From Vulcanimicrobiota bacterium (GTDB taxonomy: Bacteria; Vulcanimicrobiota; Vulcanimicrobiia; Vulcanimicrobiales; Vulcanimicrobiaceae): a stretch of 54,455 bases of DNA. Below are positions 21,366 through 31,273 of this stretch, piece after piece; within the stretch, counting starts at the first letter, position 1, and every line of letters begins with the position of its first letter. The notes beneath the pieces were generated by a model that had not been told where the DNA came from, did no database searches, and was given only the letters and a program-made list of their open reading frames with translations. Made by a program: the position numbers and the translations under genes. The stretch is taken from contig DAHUYK010000056.1 in assembly GCA_027315245.1 (NCBI GenBank), forward strand, positions 1 to 54,455. The letters run 5' to 3'.

Positions 21366-22577
21366 CTGCTGCCGAGCGTCTTCGCGTCACGCAGCTTTTG
21401 CCAGTACTTTGCGGGACAGTCGCTGAGCCTGCTCGGCGACGGCTTGCGCACGCTCGCCATCCCACTTTTTGCGTATCATCTGACGCATTCGGCGCTCTCC
21501 ACGGGTGCGTCGCTCGTCTGCGAGATCGGACCGTTCTCGCTCTTCGGCATGGTCGGCGGCTCGCTGGCCGACCGGCTCGACCGAAGACGCCTCATGATCG
21601 TCTGCGATGCAATCCGCTGCGCGGTCATGGCAGCGTTCGCCGTCACATACGCGCTGGGAATGCTGACGATGCCGATGATCTACGGCGGCCTCGTCATCAT
21701 CTCGATCAGCGCGGCGGCATTCCTGAGCGCGCAGTCTTCTTCCATCCCGTATCTCGTCGGAAAGGACCGCGCGACCGAAGCCGTCTCTGTACTCGTCGGC
21801 GCTGAGAACTTCTCCAACTTAGTCATGCCGACGCTCGGCGGCGCGCTCTTCGCGATCGTCGGCCCGTTTCCGGCGCTCGTGTTCAACGCAGCGACGTATC
21901 TCGCGTCTCAGTTCTCGCTCATGCGCATACCGAGCCTCGGCCCGGAACACGTGCACGGACTTCCTTCGCCGCGCCAAATACGTAACGACATCGTGCTTGG
22001 TTTTCGCACGCTATTCGGCGACCGCGGCATGCGTGCTCAAGCCGGGCTCGCATTCTTCTTTAACATCTTCGGCTTCGGTGCGTACTCAATTCTCATTCCG
22101 TTTCTCAAACGCAGCTTCGGCGCGTCGGACCGTGACATCGGCTTCTTCTTGGGGATCACCGCCGTCGGCGCGCTGGTCGGAACCGCATTCTCGACGATCA
22201 ACGCCCGCAGATGGCCGTTCGGGCGCGCACTCGTGATCGCGTACGCGGTCGACGCCATATGTTTTTTGCCGGTCGTCTTTACGCGCAACCTGTGGATTGC
22301 CGCGTTCGCTTGGTCCATATCGAGCGCGGCTGCGAGCTTTGAGGTTTCGCAGATCATCGGATTCCGGCTGCGTGTCGCGCCCGAAGAACTCGTCGGACGC
22401 GTCATGGGAGCGGTGCGCCTCGTCGTGCTCGGCGGCATGCTTCCCGGCGTCCTCTTCTTCGGCTGGATCGCCGATCACCGCAGCGCGCACCTCGCGATGA
22501 CGATGACCGCCTGGGGCTACGTCGCGCTCGCGTCCGTCGCACTCTGCATACCGGCCGTCCGCAACGAAGCTCGCTGA
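21366..22577 (+). CDS. MFS transporter (start codon uncertain; homologous N-terminus lies before first canonical start)
   Basis: FCQYFAGQSLSLLGDGLRTLAIPLFAYHLT, GGSLADRLDRRRLM. Track ORF begins at TTG 21444; CTG at 21366/21369 is in frame. Confidence 0.8.
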   Translation: MLPSVFASRSFCQYFAGQSLSLLGDGLRTLAIPLFAYHLTHSALSTGASLVCEIGPFSLFGMVGGSLADRLDRRRLMIVCDAIRCAVMAAFAVTYALGMLTMPMIYGGLVIISISAAAFLSAQSSSIPYLVGKDRATEAVSVLVGAENFSNLVMPTLGGALFAIVGPFPALVFNAATYLASQFSLMRIPSLGPEHVHGLPSPRQIRNDIVLGFRTLFGDRGMRAQAGLAFFFNIFGFGAYSILIPFLKRSFGASDRDIGFFLGITAVGALVGTAFSTINARRWPFGRALVIAYAVDAICFLPVVFTRNLWIAAFAWSISSAAASFEVSQIIGFRLRVAPEELVGRVMGAVRLVVLGGMLPGVLFFGWIADHRSAHLAMTMTAWGYVALASVALCIPAVRNEAR

Positions 22578-22599
22578 TCGCCCGCCCACAGCGTAGCAC

Positions 22600-22628
22600 T
22601 TGCCGGCTGCAGGAGCCGCTGTTATACT
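22600..22628 (+). promoter_or_regulatory. Sigma70-type promoter for the toxin-antitoxin pair
   Basis: TTGCCG - 17 nt - TATACT; -10 ends 11 nt before ATG 22640. Confidence 0.65.
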
Positions 22629-22639
22629 GTACATCTTAT

Positions 22640-22942
22640 ATGACCACTTCCAAACACAGGCCGCAGAAGAAGCACTCAGGGGTGTCCCTGCTCATGCTGC
22701 AGCCGCGTGAAGTCGGCGCAGCCGAGTTCAAGGCGACGTGCCTCGAGCTCATGGACCAAGTCCAGCGCCTCGGCATCGAGATCATCGTCACGAAACATCG
22801 CCGGCCCGTTGCTCGCCTCGCCCCCATCGCCGAACGGTCGAGCGGCTTTTGTGGAGCGCTCTCAGGCATGCTTTTGCAACAGCACGACTTGGTGCAGCCC
22901 GCGGGCGACACATGGGAGGCTGATGAGCCCAATCTTACTTGA
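22640..22942 (+). CDS. Phd/YefM-type antitoxin
   Basis: VGAAEFKATCLELMDQVQRLGIEIIVTKHRRPVARLAPI; alternate start ATG 22694 possible. Confidence 0.85.
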   Translation: MTTSKHRPQKKHSGVSLLMLQPREVGAAEFKATCLELMDQVQRLGIEIIVTKHRRPVARLAPIAERSSGFCGALSGMLLQQHDLVQPAGDTWEADEPNLT

Positions 22943-23333
22943 TACGCACGCAGCAATCTGGTCCGCTGACGGAACGCTGCCCCGCAAGCTGTGCGCGCTC
23001 ATCGACGATGCAGCCGACCGAAACGAGTTGCTGCTGTCGCCGATATCCGCCTGGGAGATCGGGATGCTTGTTGCAAGGCGGCGTCTCACGCTCTCGACGT
23101 CGCTCCATGACTACGTCCGTGCACTTTTCGAACGTTCGGGCGCCGTCGTCGCCGCGCTCACGCCTTCTATTGCGGCCTCAGCCGCAGCACTCCCGGGAGA
23201 GGCGCCCGCCGATCCGGCAGATCGAGTGCTCATCGCAACGGCGGCGGCTTACGGCGCGCGCCTCATCACGAGAGACAAGAGTATTCTCGCCTACGCTCGG
23301 TCGGCGCGCAATCCTCGCTGCATCGCTTGTTAG
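22923..23333 (+). CDS. PIN-domain toxin (VapC-like)
   Basis: ILLDTHAAIWSADG, SPISAWEIGML, DPADRVLIATAAAYGARLITRDKSIL; overlaps the antitoxin end. Confidence 0.88.
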   Translation: MSPILLDTHAAIWSADGTLPRKLCALIDDAADRNELLLSPISAWEIGMLVARRRLTLSTSLHDYVRALFERSGAVVAALTPSIAASAAALPGEAPADPADRVLIATAAAYGARLITRDKSILAYARSARNPRCIAC

Positions 23334-23360
23334 CAGTCCTGCGACGCGTGCTCCGCAAAG

Positions 23361-24824
23361 ATGAGCTCGCTCCTCGGTAACAACCCCTCACTAGCCGTTG
23401 AACTCGGCGCTGCGTACGTGCTGCTTGCAGCGCTCGTATCGCGCATGCTGCTCAACCGGGCAGGGGTTCCCTCGATAGTGACGCTGCTCGCCTTTGGGCT
23501 TGCGGCCGGCCCCAGCGGCCTCGGCTTCGTGCACGTCGACATCGCCGCCAATCCCGGAACGCGCGCACTGCTGCAGCTCGCCGTCGTGATCGTCCTTTTT
23601 GAGGCGACGCTTCGCCTCGATCTTCGCGGCCTTCCAAAGACGAGTATGGCGGTGCTCGCAGTACTCGGACCAGCCTTGACGCTCCTTTTCGTGCCCTATG
23701 TTGCGCGTGCGTACCACTTTAGTCATCTCGTCGCATCGATGATCGCTGCGGTCTGTATCGTCACCGGGCCGACGGTCGTCGGCCCGCTCATGGCCCGCAT
23801 CCGGCCTCGAACCGCGGTTTCACATCTGCTGGAATCGGAAGGCTTAGCTCTCGACGCCTTGGGCGTCATTATCGCCGCCGTCGCTTTTGCCACCTACACG
23901 TCTCGGCCCGGGACGCCGCTCGTTGATGCGTGGGAGGTGAGCCGGCGCATCGGTGCAGGCGTCGTCCTCGGCATCGTCTGGGGACTGCTCGGACGCCAAC
24001 TCTTCATACGCACCGCTCGATGGCCGAGCGACGTCAGCAAAATCGGCGTCCTGCTTCTCGGAGTCACAGCGTACGCGACCTCGGAGCTGGTCTCGCACGA
24101 GAGCGGCCTCGTCGCCGTCGTGCTCTGCGGTTTCATGCTCGATTTTCGTGTCTTTCCGCACGAGCAGTTAGTACGAAGCTTCAAGGCCGACCTTTCCATG
24201 CTCGCGCTTTCCATCGTGTTCGTCTTGCTCGCCTCCCGCATTCGTGTCGAGAGCCTCGGGCCGCTCGTCGCTCCCGCCGCGGCCATCGTCGCCGTTCTCG
24301 TCGGCGTGCGAATCGTCTCGGTCGCGGCGGCGACGTTTCGCAGCTCGTTCTCGCTTGCCGAGCGTCTTCTCATGGCGACCGTCTTTCCACGTGGCATCGT
24401 GGCGGTTTCGCTCGCAACGTATTACGCGGAGCAGATTCCCGCATGGGGTCTTCACGGAGCGAATCGCTTCGCGGGGATTCTCTTCCTCGTCGTCGCTTTC
24501 ACGATCGCCGTGTCGACGCCGCTCGCGGTCGCCGTGGCTTTGCGATGGAAGCTGCAGCTGCCGACCGTCGTACTTGCAGGAATCACGCCGACGACGCTCG
24601 AGCGGGCACGCGACTACAAGAGCTCGGGTCACATTCCCATTCTCGTCGACCTCGACGAACGAGCCGTCGCGTTCGCCTGTTCGCAGGACTTCGAAGCCCT
24701 TGTGATTCCGGAACCCGCGCAGGTGGTCCGGGTCGTACGCGAACGAGGGGCGAAGATCGTCGTGATTGACGATGCTTCCCACTGGGACGCGGCGCGGGCC
24801 GCAGTTCACGCTACGGAGTCTTGA
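23361..24824 (+). CDS. Cation:proton antiporter (CPA family) with soluble C-terminal region
   Basis: About a dozen hydrophobic segments, CIVTGPTVVGPLMARIRP, LLESEGLALDALGVI, TVFPRGIVAVSLA. Confidence 0.85.
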   Translation: MSSLLGNNPSLAVELGAAYVLLAALVSRMLLNRAGVPSIVTLLAFGLAAGPSGLGFVHVDIAANPGTRALLQLAVVIVLFEATLRLDLRGLPKTSMAVLAVLGPALTLLFVPYVARAYHFSHLVASMIAAVCIVTGPTVVGPLMARIRPRTAVSHLLESEGLALDALGVIIAAVAFATYTSRPGTPLVDAWEVSRRIGAGVVLGIVWGLLGRQLFIRTARWPSDVSKIGVLLLGVTAYATSELVSHESGLVAVVLCGFMLDFRVFPHEQLVRSFKADLSMLALSIVFVLLASRIRVESLGPLVAPAAAIVAVLVGVRIVSVAAATFRSSFSLAERLLMATVFPRGIVAVSLATYYAEQIPAWGLHGANRFAGILFLVVAFTIAVSTPLAVAVALRWKLQLPTVVLAGITPTTLERARDYKSSGHIPILVDLDERAVAFACSQDFEALVIPEPAQVVRVVRERGAKIVVIDDASHWDAARAAVHATES

Positions 24825-24833
24825 CCGCCTTCG

Positions 24834-26261
24834 TTACTTTGGTTTTGTCATCTCTGCCGGCACGACGACGCTGTCGTACTGCGCCTCGTCGACATAGCCC
24901 AGTGCGAGCGCCGCGGCCTTGAGCGTCGTGTTCTCCTTGTGCGCCTTCTTCGCAATTTCCGCCGATTTGTCGTAACCGATGACCGGCGAGAGCGCGGTGA
25001 CGACCATGAGAGACTCGTCCAGGTGGCGCTTGATGACCGCTTCGTTCGGCTCCAACCCTTCGATCATATGGACGCGGAACATCGTGCACGCGTCGCGCAA
25101 CAGCGACGTGGAGTGCAGAAAGTTGGCGATCATCACCGGGTTGAAAACGTTGAGCTCGAAGTTGCCCTGCGAAGCGCCGAAGCTGATTGCAAGGTCGTTG
25201 CCGTACACCTGCACGCACACCATCGTCATCGCCTCGCTCTGCGTCGGGTTCACTTTGCCGGGCATGATCGAACTGCCCGGCTCATTTTCGGGAAGAATGA
25301 GTTCGCCAATGCCGGCGCGCGGACCGGAGCCGAGCCAACGAATGTCGTTCGCGATCTTCATGAGGGCCGCCGCCAGCATCTTGATCGCACCCGAAGCGAA
25401 GACGAAATCATCGTGCGACGCGAGCGCTGCAAACTTGTTGGGATGCGACCGGAACGGCAAGCCGGTGAGCTCGGCGATTTTCTTTGCCGCGCGTGACCCG
25501 AACTCGGGATGCGCGTTGAGGCCGGTGCCGACCGCGGTGCCGCCGATCGCGAGGTCGTAGAGCGGATCCAACGCCTCGCGGCACGCGCCGATCGCGCGAT
25601 CGAGCTGCGTGGCATACCCGGAGAACTCTTGGCCCAGGGTAAGCGGCGTGGCATCTTGCAGGTGCGTGCGCCCGACCTTCACGATTGCGGACCACGCCTT
25701 CGCCTTCTCGGCGAGCGCGTCGCGCAGCGCTTCGACGGGAGGCAGCATCTCGACCATTGCTTGCGCCGCGGCCATGTGCATCGCAGTTGGAAAAGTGTCG
25801 TTCGACGACTGCGACATGTTGACGTGGTCGTTGGGGTGAACGGGCTTCTTCGAGCCCATTTCACCCCCCGCAAGCTCGATCGCGCGGTTCGAGATGACCT
25901 CGTTCACGTTCATATTCGTCTGCGTCCCGGAGCCGGTCTGCCAGATGCGCAGCGGAAAGTGCGCATCGAGCTTTCCCGCGATCACCTCGTCGGCGGCCGC
26001 TACCACGAGCTTCGTCTTCTCGTCGTCGAGCTTGCCCAGGTCGTGATTCACGAGCGCCGCGGCCTTCTTCAACGTGGCCATCGCCCGAACGACCGCGCGC
26101 GGCATGACGTCCCGCGGCCAGGCGCCCTCTCCGATATCGAAGTGGACGAGCGAGCGCGCCGACTGCGCGCCGTAGTACGTGTCTGCGGGAACCTCGATCG
26201 CGCCCATCGAGTCGGACTCGACGCGCGTCTTGGCCCCGTCGCCGGAGAGACTACTCTTCAT
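24834..26261 (-). CDS. fumC: Class II fumarate hydratase
   Basis: [56 protein letters not shown]. Confidence 0.96.
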   Translation of the reverse strand: MKSSLSGDGAKTRVESDSMGAIEVPADTYYGAQSARSLVHFDIGEGAWPRDVMPRAVVRAMATLKKAAALVNHDLGKLDDEKTKLVVAAADEVIAGKLDAHFPLRIWQTGSGTQTNMNVNEVISNRAIELAGGEMGSKKPVHPNDHVNMSQSSNDTFPTAMHMAAAQAMVEMLPPVEALRDALAEKAKAWSAIVKVGRTHLQDATPLTLGQEFSGYATQLDRAIGACREALDPLYDLAIGGTAVGTGLNAHPEFGSRAAKKIAELTGLPFRSHPNKFAALASHDDFVFASGAIKMLAAALMKIANDIRWLGSGPRAGIGELILPENEPGSSIMPGKVNPTQSEAMTMVCVQVYGNDLAISFGASQGNFELNVFNPVMIANFLHSTSLLRDACTMFRVHMIEGLEPNEAVIKRHLDESLMVVTALSPVIGYDKSAEIAKKAHKENTTLKAAALALGYVDEAQYDSVVVPAEMTKPK

Positions 26262-26859
26262 TTCCTTCCCATTTTCGCGCTTGAGCCGGGATTGCGCCTG
26301 GGCTTATGTCTGAGCGCTGCCGGGCGGCAGAGGCCGCCTCGCCGATCGCCAAACCCAGCGGCTTCGTCTCGACGATTTCGTGAATCGAAAGCGGGAAGCG
26401 CGGATCGTAGCGCCGGTGGTTGCAGCGTGGGCAGCTCGACGGTCTGGCGGGGATGCGACGGCGCAGCGCCTCGAAACTGCACGACTCGCACCGCACGATG
26501 TACCGCTTGGCCGAGCCCTTGCGGGGTGCGACGTGCCCCAGATCGTGATAGATGGACGTCAGACCGCATTCGCGCATCTTACGGCGAAAGCACGATCCGT
26601 GCCCCGTGTCGCGAAAGCGTTCGAAACACCACGCATGCACCATCTCGTGCAGCAGCGTCTCCTCGAGCGCCTGCGGATACTTGCGGAAGTGCTTGGGGGA
26701 GAGCTCGACGAGCAAGGGCTTGCGGCCGTAGGTGATGCGTCCCGCCGAGTTCGAAAATCGCTCGTTGTACGAGATGCGGCAATCCGGAACGGCGCCGTTG
26801 AAAAACTCGTTGTTCAGGCGCGCAAAGAGCAACTGCAGCTCAGCTTCCGAGGGCAGCAC
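26251..26859 (-). CDS. SprT-like zinc metalloprotease-domain protein
   Basis: [11 protein letters not shown] (HExxH), C-terminal zinc-ribbon CESCSF...CPRCNHR; likely GTG start 26859. Confidence 0.85.
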   Translation of the reverse strand: MLPSEAELQLLFARLNNEFFNGAVPDCRISYNERFSNSAGRITYGRKPLLVELSPKHFRKYPQALEETLLHEMVHAWCFERFRDTGHGSCFRRKMRECGLTSIYHDLGHVAPRKGSAKRYIVRCESCSFEALRRRIPARPSSCPRCNHRRYDPRFPLSIHEIVETKPLGLAIGEAASAARQRSDISPGAIPAQARKWEGNEE

Positions 26860-26896
26860 GGATGAATCTCTTCGCCGCACGTCCAAACGGCTCTTC

Positions 26897-27304
26897 GTGT
26901 CGAAGTCTGACCCCGGTCTCCCGGCGCGGGTCGCCATTCCGCTCGTCGCCGTTTTTGCCATCGTCTTTCTGGGCGTCATGGGATACCTCGTCTACCTCGG
27001 CTACGGTTCGGGGGGCTCGGTTTTCGGCGCAGCCGGCCCCGGGGCGCAAACCGCCCAGCAGCGGGTCGAGGGCGGCCCGCCGCCTGCCGTCATGCTGCAG
27101 TACGAAGCGCTGCTGCGACGCGTTGCGCGCCATCCGCACGACGATGTCGCCTGGACGCAGCTCGGAGACTTAGAGCTCGCCGCGAACCGCTTCCGCGCCG
27201 CCATTCCTTACTACGAGCGCGCGCTCGCAGCGAATCCCCGGAACGTCGCTGCGCGGACCGGTCTCATGCAAGCGCGCGAAGGTCTGCGCGAAAGCGCCGA
27301 GTGA
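26897..27304 (+). CDS. Membrane-anchored TPR-type protein (start uncertain)
   Basis: TM segment VAIPLVAVFAIVFLGVMGYLVYLGY then DDVAWTQLGDLELAANRFRAAIPYYERALAANPRNVAARTGL. Confidence 0.7.
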   Translation: MSKSDPGLPARVAIPLVAVFAIVFLGVMGYLVYLGYGSGGSVFGAAGPGAQTAQQRVEGGPPPAVMLQYEALLRRVARHPHDDVAWTQLGDLELAANRFRAAIPYYERALAANPRNVAARTGLMQAREGLRESAE

Positions 27305-28134
27305 GAGTCTACGTCTCCTGCGACATGGAGGGCACGGCTGGCGTCTGTTCGTGGCGCCAGTGCGATCCCGAGAATCGCGACGAATACCCGATCTATCGCC
27401 GGTACATGTCCCGCGAGGTGTCGGCCGCGATCGAAGGCGCCCGTTCAGCCGGTGCGCGCGAGTTCGTCGTCAACGACGCGCATTGGTCGATGCGCAACCT
27501 GCTCTGGGACGAGATGCCGGCGGACGTGCGCATCGTCTCCGGCGCGCCGAAGCCGCGCTCGATGGCACAAGGGCTCGTAGGTGGCTTCGATGCCGTCTTC
27601 CTCACCGGCTACCACGCCAAGAGCGGCGATCGCGACGGCGTTCTCGCGCACACGTTCAGCGATGAGACGGTCTACCGCGTGAGCGTCAACGGCATCGAGT
27701 GCAGCGAGGCACTGCTCGTCGCGGCGCTCGCCGGCTCGCAGGGCGTTCCGGTGATGCTCGTCACGGGTGATAGCACGATCGTTCGCGAGACGCTGCACGC
27801 CTTGCCGTGGGCGACAGGAGTTGCGGTGAAGGAATCCATCGGGTTCTACGCAGCAAACACGCTCACACCAACGGCAGCGCAGGATGCGATTCGCGATGGC
27901 GCACGTCGCGCGACGGAGCGGATCGCGGATGCGAAACCGTTCGTCTTTTCGCCGCCGATTGAGTTGCTGCTCGAAACCGTGCACGTGGCGAGCGCGGACT
28001 TTATCGAGCTGATGCCCGGCTTCGAGCGCATCGACGGCCGCACGCTTCGCTTTGCTGCCTCCTCGTACGAGCAATCATACGACGCATATGTGGCGGCCGT
28101 CCGGCTCGGCGGAGCCGGGAACGCCCTCGCGTGA
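27301..28134 (+). CDS. M55 family peptidase (DppA-type D-aminopeptidase), copy 1
   Basis: MRVYVSCDMEGTAGV (D8, E10), VNDAHWSMRNL, LTGYHAKSGDRDGVLAHTF, NGIECSEALL. Confidence 0.93.
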   Translation: MRVYVSCDMEGTAGVCSWRQCDPENRDEYPIYRRYMSREVSAAIEGARSAGAREFVVNDAHWSMRNLLWDEMPADVRIVSGAPKPRSMAQGLVGGFDAVFLTGYHAKSGDRDGVLAHTFSDETVYRVSVNGIECSEALLVAALAGSQGVPVMLVTGDSTIVRETLHALPWATGVAVKESIGFYAANTLTPTAAQDAIRDGARRATERIADAKPFVFSPPIELLLETVHVASADFIELMPGFERIDGRTLRFAASSYEQSYDAYVAAVRLGGAGNALA

Positions 28135-28955
28135 AGCTCTACGTCTCCGCCGACATGGAGGGCGTCGCGGGAGTCACCGCGTGGCAGCAGGTCGACGCAC
28201 GCACGCCGCACGCCGAGTACGCGACATACCGGCGTTACTATACGCAAGAGGTGCGTGCGGCTATCGACGGTGCGCGAGACGCGACGCCCTGCGAAGTGCT
28301 CGTCAATGACTCGCATGGTCCGATGCACAACCTGCTCTTCGATGAGCTGCCCGATGATGTGCGGGTCATCTTTGGCAACCGCAAGCCGCTCTCGATGGTG
28401 CAAAACGCGGAAGCCGGCTACGACGGCGCGTTCTTCATCGGCTATCACGGCGCGGTCGGCGATCGCGATGCGGTACTCTGCCACACATACACGCCGTCGG
28501 TCGTCTACGACGTCTCGGTCAACGGCATTGCGTGCAGCGAAGCGACGATCAACGCCGGCCTCCTCGGCTTCTACGGTGTACCGCTGCTGCTCGTCACCGG
28601 CGACCGGACGACCGTCGAAGCCGTGCAGGCGCAGATGCCGTGGGTTCGCGGCGTCATCGTCAAGGAATCGATCGGCGCTTTCGCAGCGAACTCGCTCTCG
28701 CCGCAGGCAGCGCAGCGCCTCATTCGCGCCGCGGCGCACGACGCCGTCGCCGCCACCGGCGCCAAACCCTACGTGTTCTCGCCGCCGCTCGTGCTCGAGC
28801 TGACGCTCGTCACCGCGGCGCAGGCCGACCTCGTCGCGACGATTCCCGGCTTCGACCGCACGGGAGGGCGGAGCGTGCGTTTTCAGCACGACGCCTTCCC
28901 CGTGCTCTTTCGCGCCTTCGTCGCGGCCTGGCGCATGGGCGCACTCGCAAACTAG
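28131..28955 (+). CDS. M55 family peptidase (DppA-type D-aminopeptidase), copy 2
   Basis: MKLYVSADMEGVAGV, VNDSHGPMHNL, IGYHGAVGDRDAVLCHTY, NGIACSEATI; GTGA overlap with copy 1. Confidence 0.93.
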   Translation: MKLYVSADMEGVAGVTAWQQVDARTPHAEYATYRRYYTQEVRAAIDGARDATPCEVLVNDSHGPMHNLLFDELPDDVRVIFGNRKPLSMVQNAEAGYDGAFFIGYHGAVGDRDAVLCHTYTPSVVYDVSVNGIACSEATINAGLLGFYGVPLLLVTGDRTTVEAVQAQMPWVRGVIVKESIGAFAANSLSPQAAQRLIRAAAHDAVAATGAKPYVFSPPLVLELTLVTAAQADLVATIPGFDRTGGRSVRFQHDAFPVLFRAFVAAWRMGALAN

Positions 28956-28966
28956 CAGGGCATGGA

Positions 28967-29614
28967 ATGGAGCCTTCTCCGCCGCAGGAACCGCCCAAGC
29001 CGCCCGCACGAAAACCGAAGGCCGCGGGACGAATCGGTGCACTACTGGCAACGCTCGCGGCTTTTGCGCTGAAGTTCAAGTTCGTTTTCTTTCTCGTCAA
29101 GATTTTCGCGTCCAGTTGGACGCTCATACTGACGCTCTGGCTCTATGCGTTCGCTTTCGGATGGCGCTTTGGTGCCGTCTTGGTTTTACTCATCCTGCTG
29201 CACGAACTCGGGCACTACGCCGCGTTTCGCGCTTACGGCCTTGCCGTTCGGCTGCCGGTCTTCGTGCCGTTTTTGGGCGCCTTTACCGCCGGCGCCGTGC
29301 CCGCCGATCCCGAGCACGCCGCGTACATCGCGCTCGCCGGTCCGGTCGCCGGGCTCGTTCCGTCTGCCCTCTTGTACGGCCTGGGACTCTTCACGCACGA
29401 TGCCTTCTGGCTCGCCTGCGCGTGCTTCGGCGCGGGTCTCAATCTCTTCAATATGATTCCCGTCCTGCCGTTCGACGGCGGCCGCGTCGTCGCTTCAGCA
29501 CGCGCCGTGCGGGGATCGGCGCGCATCACCGTCTTCGCACTCTATGGGGCGGTCGCAGCCTCCCTCGCCTTCGTCGTCTGGCAGACCTATCCGGGCATCG
29601 CTCCCGTACCCTGA
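28967..29614 (+). CDS. Site-2 protease family (M50) membrane metalloprotease
   Basis: LLHELGHYAAF (HExxH), ALAGPVAGL, NMIPVLPFDGGRV. Confidence 0.9.
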   Translation: MEPSPPQEPPKPPARKPKAAGRIGALLATLAAFALKFKFVFFLVKIFASSWTLILTLWLYAFAFGWRFGAVLVLLILLHELGHYAAFRAYGLAVRLPVFVPFLGAFTAGAVPADPEHAAYIALAGPVAGLVPSALLYGLGLFTHDAFWLACACFGAGLNLFNMIPVLPFDGGRVVASARAVRGSARITVFALYGAVAASLAFVVWQTYPGIAPVP

Positions 29615-29624
29615 CGTACGCGCG

Positions 29625-30827
29625 TCAGCATGCTTCGAGCGTCATCGCGATGCCCTGGCCAACGCCGATGCACATCGTGCACAGCGCACGTGACGCACGT
29701 CCGGCAGCGAGATCGACCGATGCCGTGAGCACGAGGCGCGCGCCGCTCATCCCGAGCGGATGACCGAGCGCTATCGCGCCGCCATAGGGGTTGACGTGTT
29801 CTGCGTCGTCGGGAACCCCGAGCTCGCGCAGTGATGCGAGCGCTTGCGATGCGAAGGCCTCGTTGAGCTCGATGCGATCGAAATCGCCGATGGCTCGATG
29901 CGTTCTGGCGAGCAGCCTGCGCGTCGCGGCGACGGGACCTACGCCCATGATGCGCGGCTCGACACCGGCCGCCGCGCTGGCAATGATACGCGCGCGCGGC
30001 GTCAACCCATATCGCTCGACCGCCTTCTCCGATGCGATGATGATCGCTGCGGCACCGTCATTCACGCCTGACGCATTGCCGGCAGTCACGGAACCTCCCG
30101 AGCGAAACGGTGCCGGAAGGCGCGCGAGCGCCTCGAGCGTCGTATCGGCGCGCGGATGCTCGTCGCGCTCGACGAGAGCGCGTTCGTTCTTGTGCGCCAC
30201 TGGGACCGCGACGATCTCTTCTGCCAGGCGCCCCGACGCGCTTGCAGCGATCGCGCGCTCGTGCGAGCGCAGCGCGAACGCATCTTGATCTTTCCTGCTC
30301 ACCTGGAACTCCGCTGCAACGTTCTCGGCCGTTTCGGGCATGCTGTCGATGCCGTACTGCGCTTTGAGAACGGGATTGACGAACCGCCAGCCAATCGTCG
30401 TGTCGTAGACCGCACTGTCGCGCGAGAACGCATGCGTCGACTTCGGCATCACGAACGGCGCCCGGCTCATCGATTCGACGCCGCCTGCGAGCGCGATCTC
30501 GATCTCTCCCGCGGCGATCGCACGCGCGACGATGGCGATTGCGTCCATTCCCGAACCGCAGAGCCTATTGACCGTCGAACCGGGCACGGCAGCGGAAAGC
30601 CCCGCCAGCAAGAGCGCCATGCGCGCGACGTTGCGGTTATCTTCACCGGCTTGGTTCGCGCAGCCCAGGTACACGTCGTCGAGCGCATCCCAGTCCATGC
30701 GCCGATTGCGCTCGACGAGCGCGCGAATGGGGATCGCGGCGAGGTCATCCGCGCGAACGTTTGCCAGTGCGCCGCCGTAGCGTCCGATCGGCGTACGAAC
30801 GCCGTCGCAGATGAATGCGGCCTTCAC
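29625..30827 (-). CDS. paaJ: Acetyl-CoA acyltransferase / 3-oxoadipyl-CoA thiolase-like
   Basis: NRLCGSGMDAIAIVARAI, GGVESMSRAPFVMPK, NPYGGAIALGHPLGMSGARL; paa operon context. Confidence 0.88.
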   Translation of the reverse strand: MKAAFICDGVRTPIGRYGGALANVRADDLAAIPIRALVERNRRMDWDALDDVYLGCANQAGEDNRNVARMALLLAGLSAAVPGSTVNRLCGSGMDAIAIVARAIAAGEIEIALAGGVESMSRAPFVMPKSTHAFSRDSAVYDTTIGWRFVNPVLKAQYGIDSMPETAENVAAEFQVSRKDQDAFALRSHERAIAASASGRLAEEIVAVPVAHKNERALVERDEHPRADTTLEALARLPAPFRSGGSVTAGNASGVNDGAAAIIIASEKAVERYGLTPRARIIASAAAGVEPRIMGVGPVAATRRLLARTHRAIGDFDRIELNEAFASQALASLRELGVPDDAEHVNPYGGAIALGHPLGMSGARLVLTASVDLAAGRASRALCTMCIGVGQGIAMTLEAC

Positions 30828-31258
30828 TCCGGGATCACCGTCCCACGTACCGCTGCGGAGTGACCCCGAAAGAGCGCCACGAGCCGCCCGTCATTGCCGG
30901 TTACGGCAACGTCGTAGACGCCGAACCTGCCCGCGAGATGCGTTTCACGCGCCTCCGCGACGAGGGTCTCGCCTTCGCGCGCCGGGGTCACGTACGTGAT
31001 CGAACAGTGCTGCGCGACGCTGACGATGTTGCGCGAGTTGCAGGCAAAGGCAAAGGCGGAGTCCGCAAGCGAGAACGCTGCTCCGCCGTGCGCCGTTGCA
31101 TGCCCGTTGATCATCTCTCCTGCGACGCGCATCGAGACGCGGGCGTAGCCCGGGCGCGTCTCTTCGATCCGCATGCCGGCGCACTGCGACGCGCGATCGC
31201 GATCGAACATCGCCTTGGCACAGCGCTCCGCGAGCCCCTGGGCGTCGTCCATCTGCAC
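30824..31258 (-). CDS. paaI: Hydroxyphenylacetyl-CoA thioesterase
   Basis: NGHATAHGGAAFSLADSAFAFACNSR hotdog motif; paa operon context. Confidence 0.92.
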   Translation of the reverse strand: MQMDDAQGLAERCAKAMFDRDRASQCAGMRIEETRPGYARVSMRVAGEMINGHATAHGGAAFSLADSAFAFACNSRNIVSVAQHCSITYVTPAREGETLVAEARETHLAGRFGVYDVAVTGNDGRLVALFRGHSAAVRGTVIPE

Positions 31259-31273
31259 GCTTTGCGAGCTTCC

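Noticed and set aside
22578-23360. Toxin-antitoxin locus as part of a mobile element
   Set aside because: No transposase, integrase, attachment repeats or tRNA nearby; treated as a solitary TA pair.
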